DNA of 64,000 bases, taken from positions 9,393,395 to 9,457,394 of the forward strand of contig OY727100.1 of assembly GCA_963402885.1 (NCBI GenBank), written 5' to 3'. Source of the stretch: Antedon bifida. Taxonomy: Eukaryota; Echinodermata; Crinoidea; Comatulida; Antedonidae. Of this stretch, positions 58,998 through 64,000 are shown piece after piece. Numbering within the stretch: position 1 is the stretch's first letter; each line of letters opens with the position of its first letter. The position numbers and the translations under genes are program-made. The notes under the pieces are model-generated. The model had not been told where the DNA came from and searched no databases. It saw only the letters and a program-made list of their open reading frames with translations.

Positions 58998-59480
58998 TTT
59001 AAATTCATGAGTATGGTAAGCATCACCATCGCTTTAACCCAGAATATGACTACGTCACACTGAAGATTGTATTATTATCATAGAGTTCATGGTGTTGCAT
59101 ATTGTCCAAGCAATCAAAACAATCTTCAATGCATTATTTTATATATTTTACATTTACTTTACTCATTGGAGATAAAGATTGTAATTCAGCAACAAAATGC
59201 ATTCTGGACTGTCTAGTCAAGCCAGCTGTGGCAAGACAATTTAATTGAACTGGGGCAAAAGGAAAGAAGGAGTTCCGAACATTGAATTTAATGAATAGGT
59301 AGGTTTAGAGAAAATTATTAAAAATTACCCGATTTTAGGCCAACATTTTATTGAAAGTGAAACATTCATCAGAAAAATATTTTTTTGAAGGTTACAGTAA
59401 CTAGGACACAAAAACTATTCACACATAAATATCCATAACACTGTCGAACAATGTGGTACAGTCAAATATTGTTTATTTGT
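58998..59480. repeat. Dispersed ~400-bp repeat, copy 2
   Basis: Second copy of the block at 53936-54370, same orientation, with about 50 extra bases near 59110-59165. Non-coding. Confidence 0.9.
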
Positions 59481-59499
59481 CTGAAATCTGTAATGCAAT

Positions 59500-60120
59500 C
59501 AAAATGTTAGTTAAATACCAATAATTACCATATAATTTGCTAAAAAGGTACACAGAGTTCTGATTTTAGGTGCAGAGATATACCGGAAAAGTGAAAATTT
59601 GGGGTCCGCCATTTTGAAATCCAAAATGGCCACCATACAATCAAATTGTTAGTTATACCAATATGTTTGGTGACCCCATTACCATATAATTTGCACCTAA
59701 AATCCGAACTCTAGGTGCCTTTTTAGAAGAGATATACCTGAAAAGTGAAAATTTGAAGTCCGCCATTTTGAATTCCAACATGGCCGCCATGCAATAAAAA
59801 TGTTATTTAAATACCAATATGTTTAGTGACCCCATTACCCTATAATTTGCACCTAAATTCAGAACTCTATGTGCCTTTTTAACAGATATATACCTGAAAA
59901 GTGAAAATTTGAAGTCCGCCATTTTGAAATCCAACATGGCCGCCATGCAATCAAAATGTTAGTTATACCATACCAATATGTTTGATGACCCCACTACCAT
60001 ATAATTTGCACCTAAAATCAGAACTCTAGGTGCCTTTTTAGCAGGATATACCTGAAAAGTGAAAATTTGGGGTCCGCCATTTTGAAATCCAAAATGGCGG
60101 CTTTCCCCTGACCAAATTTT
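59500..60120. repeat. Four tandem ~156-bp units with CCGCCATTTTG palindromes
   Basis: Units are marked by GTCCGCCATTTTGAA at 59604, 59758, 59914 and 60072 (spacing 154-158). Each holds GCCATTTTGAAATCCAAAATGGC-like near-palindromes (22-23 bases; key ends GCCATTTT and AAAATGGC) and CCATATAATTTGCACCTAAA. CCGCCATTTTG matches a YY1-type binding consensus. Units differ from each other by 5-10 percent by eye. No coding content. Confidence 0.9.
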
Positions 60121-60239
60121 GTGCAACCCCTCCATTTCATGTTTTTGACACCCTAATGAATAACTGTGCAAAGTTTCAAAATGTTATCACAATTTGAAGG
60201 ATTTGCCTAAAATATGCACCTTAACATGCCTACTAAAGT

Positions 60240-60485
60240 GAACTAAGAGGAGTTGTCGGTTGAATGGTATGCGGGCCAAATTTAAATACAAAATTATCAA
60301 CACGTTACAAAAACTACAACAAAATTAAGTAAACCATATTTTCATTTTATATATATTTACATATTATGTAATAAAATAAAAGGTGAAAGCAGTTCTATAA
60401 AATAAAGAAATACCCTTTGCCTCACCTAATCAACCAGTGAAAGGTAGGTGCTTAAGGTGGCATTTAAAGTTTATAGTTTATTTTA
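60240..60485. repeat. Third copy of the TATGCGGGCCAAATTTA flank
   Basis: GGTATGCGGGCCAAATTTAA, CACGTTACAA, AAAATAAAAGGTGAAAGCAG and GGTGGCATTTAAAGTTTATA match 55.18 and 58.09-58.70 kb. A coding end of the terminal exon is no longer readable here (TAAAGTGAACTAAGAGGAGT only). Confidence 0.8.
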
Positions 60486-60558
60486 ATGTTAATTAATGTT
60501 TGTTTTTTTGATATACACAACTGTATTGTATTACTAGGCTTTTTATTGATGTCTGCAG

Positions 60559-60820
60559 CCCAGCTACAAAAACAAAAAAGGCAAAAGCAAAAAAAGAAGT
60601 TGCGGTGTCAACTCGTCAGAAAAAGGCAACAGGTAGAAGTTCAGGAGGCTGTCAAGATTGCCGAGATTAATCCCAAGCAATTTCAATCATTGGGGAACAT
60701 TTTTTACAGTGATACTGGTGGAACCATCTTGTTCTATAACATATCATATGTGTGCAGGAATGTGAATGTTAATTTTATGTACCATATAAACAATACAAAC
60801 TTATTGATGATAACTTCTTG
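60559..60820 (+). other. Lys-rich candidate exon of the 61-kb gene
   Basis: After a TGTCTGCAG acceptor two frames stay open: QLQKQKRQKQKKKLRCQLVR with KRQQVEVQEAVKIAEINPKQ, and PATKTKKAKAKKEVAVSTRQ with KKATGRSSGGCQDC. A donor-like AACAG-GTAGAA at 60632 would end it early. A basic, nuclear-localisation-like stretch is all that can be said. It lies 0.5 kb before the exon at 61091 on the same strand, so it could be an upstream exon of that gene. Confidence 0.3.
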
Positions 60821-61090
60821 ACAATATTATGGAAAGCAGTATAAAATAATTGCTAAAAAAAAAAATACAGTGTTTTTTTTTCTAATATTATCTTCTAAAT
60901 TTATTTTTAGGAGTGGGGAACCCTAAAAAATTAGAATATTGGCTACGCAATCTGTAGCAAGTACTGTAGTAAGTAATTTTAAGAATTTAGAATACCTGCC
61001 TTATGTTGGGTGCATTAAGTGGGTCAGGTGAGATGGGAGAGAATATTTAATTAAATCCAAAAATGATTGATCTTCTTTTCTACTTTACAG

Positions 61091-61735
61091 ACAGAGTTGG
61101 CTCTCTGCAAGTTGTCCACATCATGTATGGTCTGCGCTGAAAGTCCAAGGGATCATGTCAATTTAATTATGTTGTATGCCATATGCCCCAGATGGTTTCT
61201 ACCCAAACAACGACAAGACATGCAGAACCAACAGAATGTAGGGCTACTTATTATATTAAAAATGCAGGTGCCAAATAAAAAGAAAAAAAATTCCCACTGC
61301 TACAAGCATAACATTTTAAAGGAGCTGGAACACAGGCAGGAAATGGAAATTGATCATCCAGTACCAGATCCTTTAAAATGCAAGTGCTCAAAATATAATG
61401 CATTAAAAGAAAAATATGCAAAGTTGAAAGAAAAGTGTAGCGAGTTAGAGAACCAAGTATCTCAGCTTCAGGTATATAAAGGTAAATATATAAAATTATG
61501 TATTAACAAAATGTCATACTTTATCCTAAAATATTTTTTTAGCTGGCATAAGTATCAACATAAGATGATAATGAAACTATCTTTTTCTTCAGATCTTAAC
61601 AAAGTTGTTAAAGATCTTACTGAATATAAAGATGGTGTCGTCCAAAATGCTCAGCATGCAGCTCAACATAATGATGCAGAAGTTGACAATAGGGTTGGTG
61701 AAATCTGTCCAGTAAAAGTCAAGCAAACATCTAAG
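61091..61735 (+). CDS. Coiled-coil gene of unknown family (first copy of the amplified exons)
   Basis: Exon 61091-61481 follows a CTTTACAG acceptor and reads TELALCKLSTSCMVCAESPR, then WFLPKQRQDMQNQQNVGLL, and a Lys-rich stretch. It ends with the coiled coil KCKCSKYNALKEKYAKLKEK then CSELENQVSQLQVYK. A phase-1 intron (61482-61592, 111 bp, GTAAAT...CTTCAG) leads to exon 61593-61735, DLNKVVKDLTEYKDGVVQNA to VGEICPVKVKQTSK, with a GTAAAT donor. The intron has no stop and is a multiple of three, so unspliced reading stays open too. I do not recognise the family. Partial relatives lie at 56.04 and 63.54 kb. Start codon and full exon set are unknown. Confidence 0.45.
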
Positions 61736-63136
61736 GTAAATATATTTGAACTGTACAATCATGTCAATTTAATTATGTTGTATGCCATATGCCCCAGATG
61801 GTTTCTACCCAAACAACGACAAGACATGCAGAACCAACAGAATGTAGGGCTACTTATTATATTAAAAATGCAGGTGCCAAATAAAAAGAAAAAAAATTCC
61901 CACTGCTACAAGCATAACATTTTAAAGGAGCTGGAACACAGGCAGGAAATGGAAATTGATCATCCAGTACCAGATCCTTTAAAATGCAAGTGCTCAAAAT
62001 ATAATGCATTAAAAGAAAAATATGCAAAGTTGAAAGAAAAGTGTAGTGAGTTAGAGAACCAAGTATCTCAGCTTCAGGTATATAAAGGTAAATATATAAA
62101 ATTATGTATTAACAAAATGTCATACTTTATCCTAAAATATTTTTTTAGCTGGCATAAGTATCAACATAAGATGATAATGAAACTATCTTTTTCTTCAGAT
62201 CTTAACAAAGTTGTTAAAGATCTTACTGAATATAAAGATGGTGTCGTCCAAAATGCTCAGCATGCAGCTCAACATAATGATGCAGAAGTTGACAATAGGG
62301 TTGGTGAAATCTGTCCAGTAAAAGTCAAGCAAACATCTAAGGTAAATATATTTGAACTGTACAATCATGTCAATTTAATTATGTTGTATGCCATATGCCC
62401 CAGATGGTTTCTACCCAAACAACGACAAGACATGCAGAACCAACAGAATGTAGGGCTACTTATTATATTAAAAATGCAGGTGCCAAATAAAAAGAAAAAA
62501 AATTCCCACTGCTACAAGCATAACATTTTAAAGGAGCTGGAACACAGGCAGGAAATGGAAATTGATCATCCAGTACCAGATCCTTTAAAATGCAAGTGCT
62601 CAAAATATAATGCATTAAAAGAAAAATATGCAAAGTTGAAAGAAAAGTGTAGTGAGTTAGAGAACCAAGTATCTCAGCTTCAGGTATATAAAGGTAAATA
62701 TATAAAATTATGTAATAACAACATGTCATACTTTATCCTAAAATATTTTTTTAGCTGGCATAAGTATCAACATAAGATGATAATGAAACTATCTTTTTCT
62801 TCAGATCTTAACAAAGTTGTTAAAGATCTTACTGAATATAAAGATGGTGTCGTCCAAAATGCTCAGCATGCAGCTCAACATAATGATGCAGAAGTTGACA
62901 ATAGGGTTGGTGAAATCTGTCCAGTAAAAGTCAAGCAAACATCTAAGGTAAATATATTTGAACTGTACAATCATGTCAATTTAATTATGTTGTATGCCAT
63001 ATGCCCCAGATGGTTTCTACCCAAACAACGACAAGACATGCAGAACCAACAGAATGTAGGGCTACTTATTATATTAAAAATGCAGGTGCCAAATAAAAAG
63101 AAAAAAAATTCCCACTGCTACAAGCATAACATTTTA
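61154..63136 (+). repeat. 606-bp tandem amplification of an exon-intron-exon unit
   Basis: The block starting ATCATGTCAATTTAATTATG recurs at 61153, 61759, 62365 and 62971, exactly every 606 bp. Three copies are full. The fourth stops at about 63136, where CATAACATTTTA switches to ATATTCTCAG. Copies are almost identical; I see single changes such as CGAG/TGAG at 61441 versus 62045 and ATTAACAAA/ATAACAACA at 62714. Each copy keeps both exons and the 111-bp intron, and 606 is 202 codons, so one frame is open from 61067 to 63160. The repeat begins inside the first exon and shares ATCATGTCAA at the junction. Confidence 0.97.
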
Positions 63137-63440
63137 ATATTCTCAGCAAGAATTAACTGACTGACCAACATTTGATGAAAAAAGACCCTAGGTTCGAATG
63201 GCATTGGGTAGCAGTTTGATCTCTGTTAGGAAAAACAAGGTAGTATTCAAATGTTCCTTTTTATAGTTTAAGTAATTCAGTACTGATGATAGGGAAACAT
63301 TACTATATAAAACGGTGGCTTTTATTTCCTCTCATCCTCCCGCTTGTGAGGGAAGTATTTGATATTGTACACCTGTGTTCCATTCATCCCAGAAATAGGG
63401 CATGTATACTTGCAAAGAATAGGAAAAAAGAGCAATTGAG
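63137..63440. other. No gene recognised
   Basis: Unique sequence after the broken fourth repeat unit, without supported coding content. Confidence 0.4.
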
Positions 63441-63640
63441 ATATGTTGGGCGCATTGGGAGCGTCAGGTGAGAAGGGAGAGGAGATTTAATTAAACCCAA
63501 AAATTATTGATCTTCCTTTCTATTTTACTCATCAGACAGAGTTGGCTCTCTGCTAGTTGTCCACATCAGATCATGCATGGTTTGCGCTGAAAGTCCAAGG
63601 GATCATGTCAATTTAATTATGTTGTATGGCATATGCCCCA
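63441..63640 (+). pseudogene. Further partial copy of the 61-kb exon
   Basis: TGTTGGGCGCATTGGGAGCG and GGTGAGAAGGGAGAG match the region before 61060. ATCTTCCTTTCTATTTTACT and CATCAGACAGAGTTGGCTCT match 56.0 kb. The exon itself carries TGC-TAG (a stop at the position of Lys) and a five-base insertion in CATCAGATCATGCATGG. It ends at GCCATATGCCCCAGAT-type sequence near 63640. Not functional. Confidence 0.75.
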
Positions 63641-64000
63641 GATCCAATCAAATTCACTTGCGGAATAAGCCTAGTACTTTTGCTGAAAGTGCTGCCCATT
63701 TTCTTCAACATTCATGCTCTGCCGGAGGATCCATTGTGACGTAGTCACGCGTCGCTTGGTTTATGCCTCGAATTAGTCTCCAATCAAATTCGTCACTGTG
63801 CGTCTTGAAGGAGTAACTGTAATTTCCTTTTTTTTTTTTTTTTCATTTCATAGCCTGTCTGTCTATTGCTTGCTTCTGCATACTTCACATTCCTCTTCTA
63901 TTTTTCCATGCTCTGCAATTCAGATGTATGGCCTACCAACACTTTTGCTGAAAGTGCTGCCCATTTTCTTCAACATTCATGCTCTGCCGGAGGATCCATT
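63641..64000 (-). repeat. Inverted copy of the 32-kb repeat, with a ~267-bp tandem duplication
   Basis: GCTGAAAGTGCTGCCCATTT with TCTTCAACATTCATGCTCTG and CCGGAGGATCCATT occurs at about 63680-63733 and again at 63946-64000. Its reverse complement (GCTGAAGAAAATGGACAGCA) is at 32292. ATTCAGATGTATGGCC and CTTCACATTCCTCTTCTATT near 63880-63930 mirror 32769-32825. The window ends within the second unit. Confidence 0.85.

Noticed and set aside
62463..62729. 88-codon minus-strand frame
   Set aside because: Antisense of the 606-bp repeat unit; the plus strand has matched splice sites and coiled-coil coding.

Overview
The window is animal nuclear DNA, AT-rich and full of introns and repeats. A marine deuterostome, most likely an echinoderm, fits best. 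The reasons are a full ciliary gene with canonical GT-AG introns, several tRNA-headed SINEs, adhesion-GPCR and NLR-like immune-type fragments, and CTAG/AGGCCT-rich intronic DNA. The species cannot be named from this sequence alone.

Left third (1.2-22.4 kb, minus strand): one complete gene, the RPGRIP1L orthologue (transition-zone protein of cilia). I joined 31 coding exons with consistent reading phase, plus a candidate 12-nt microexon, giving about 1386 residues. Its introns hold SINEs, MITEs, a LINE tail, a 42-bp minisatellite broken by a Penelope-like fragment, and decayed tandem copies of part of one of its own exons. Upstream (22.4-25.1 kb) lie a possible non-coding first exon, a palindromic CTAG-rich block and a 29-bp minisatellite.

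Middle (25-49 kb): a graveyard of elements and broken genes. These are a modular leucine-rich-repeat gene (minus, 57-residue units, with a frameshift and a stop), a death-effector-like exon further upstream on the same strand, a piggyBac C-terminus, three or more LINE reverse-transcriptase remnants (one with two nested DNA elements), an integrase/OTU element, a transposase remnant and a Harbinger nuclease that lost its first catalytic aspartate. The DED-like exon and the LRR block may be two ends of one NLR-type locus split by insertions; that is inference.

Right quarter (48-64 kb, plus strand): HECT C-lobe remnants, an adhesion-GPCR fragment that goes from its GPS exon directly to its TM6-TM7 exon in compatible phase, and a mosaic of repeated copies of pieces of an unrecognised gene family. 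One coiled-coil exon pair is tandemly amplified as exact 606-bp units, keeping frame through its introns. The window ends in a repeat that is also present, inverted, at 32 kb.

I found no CRISPR array, rRNA gene, functional tRNA gene or clear new defence system.
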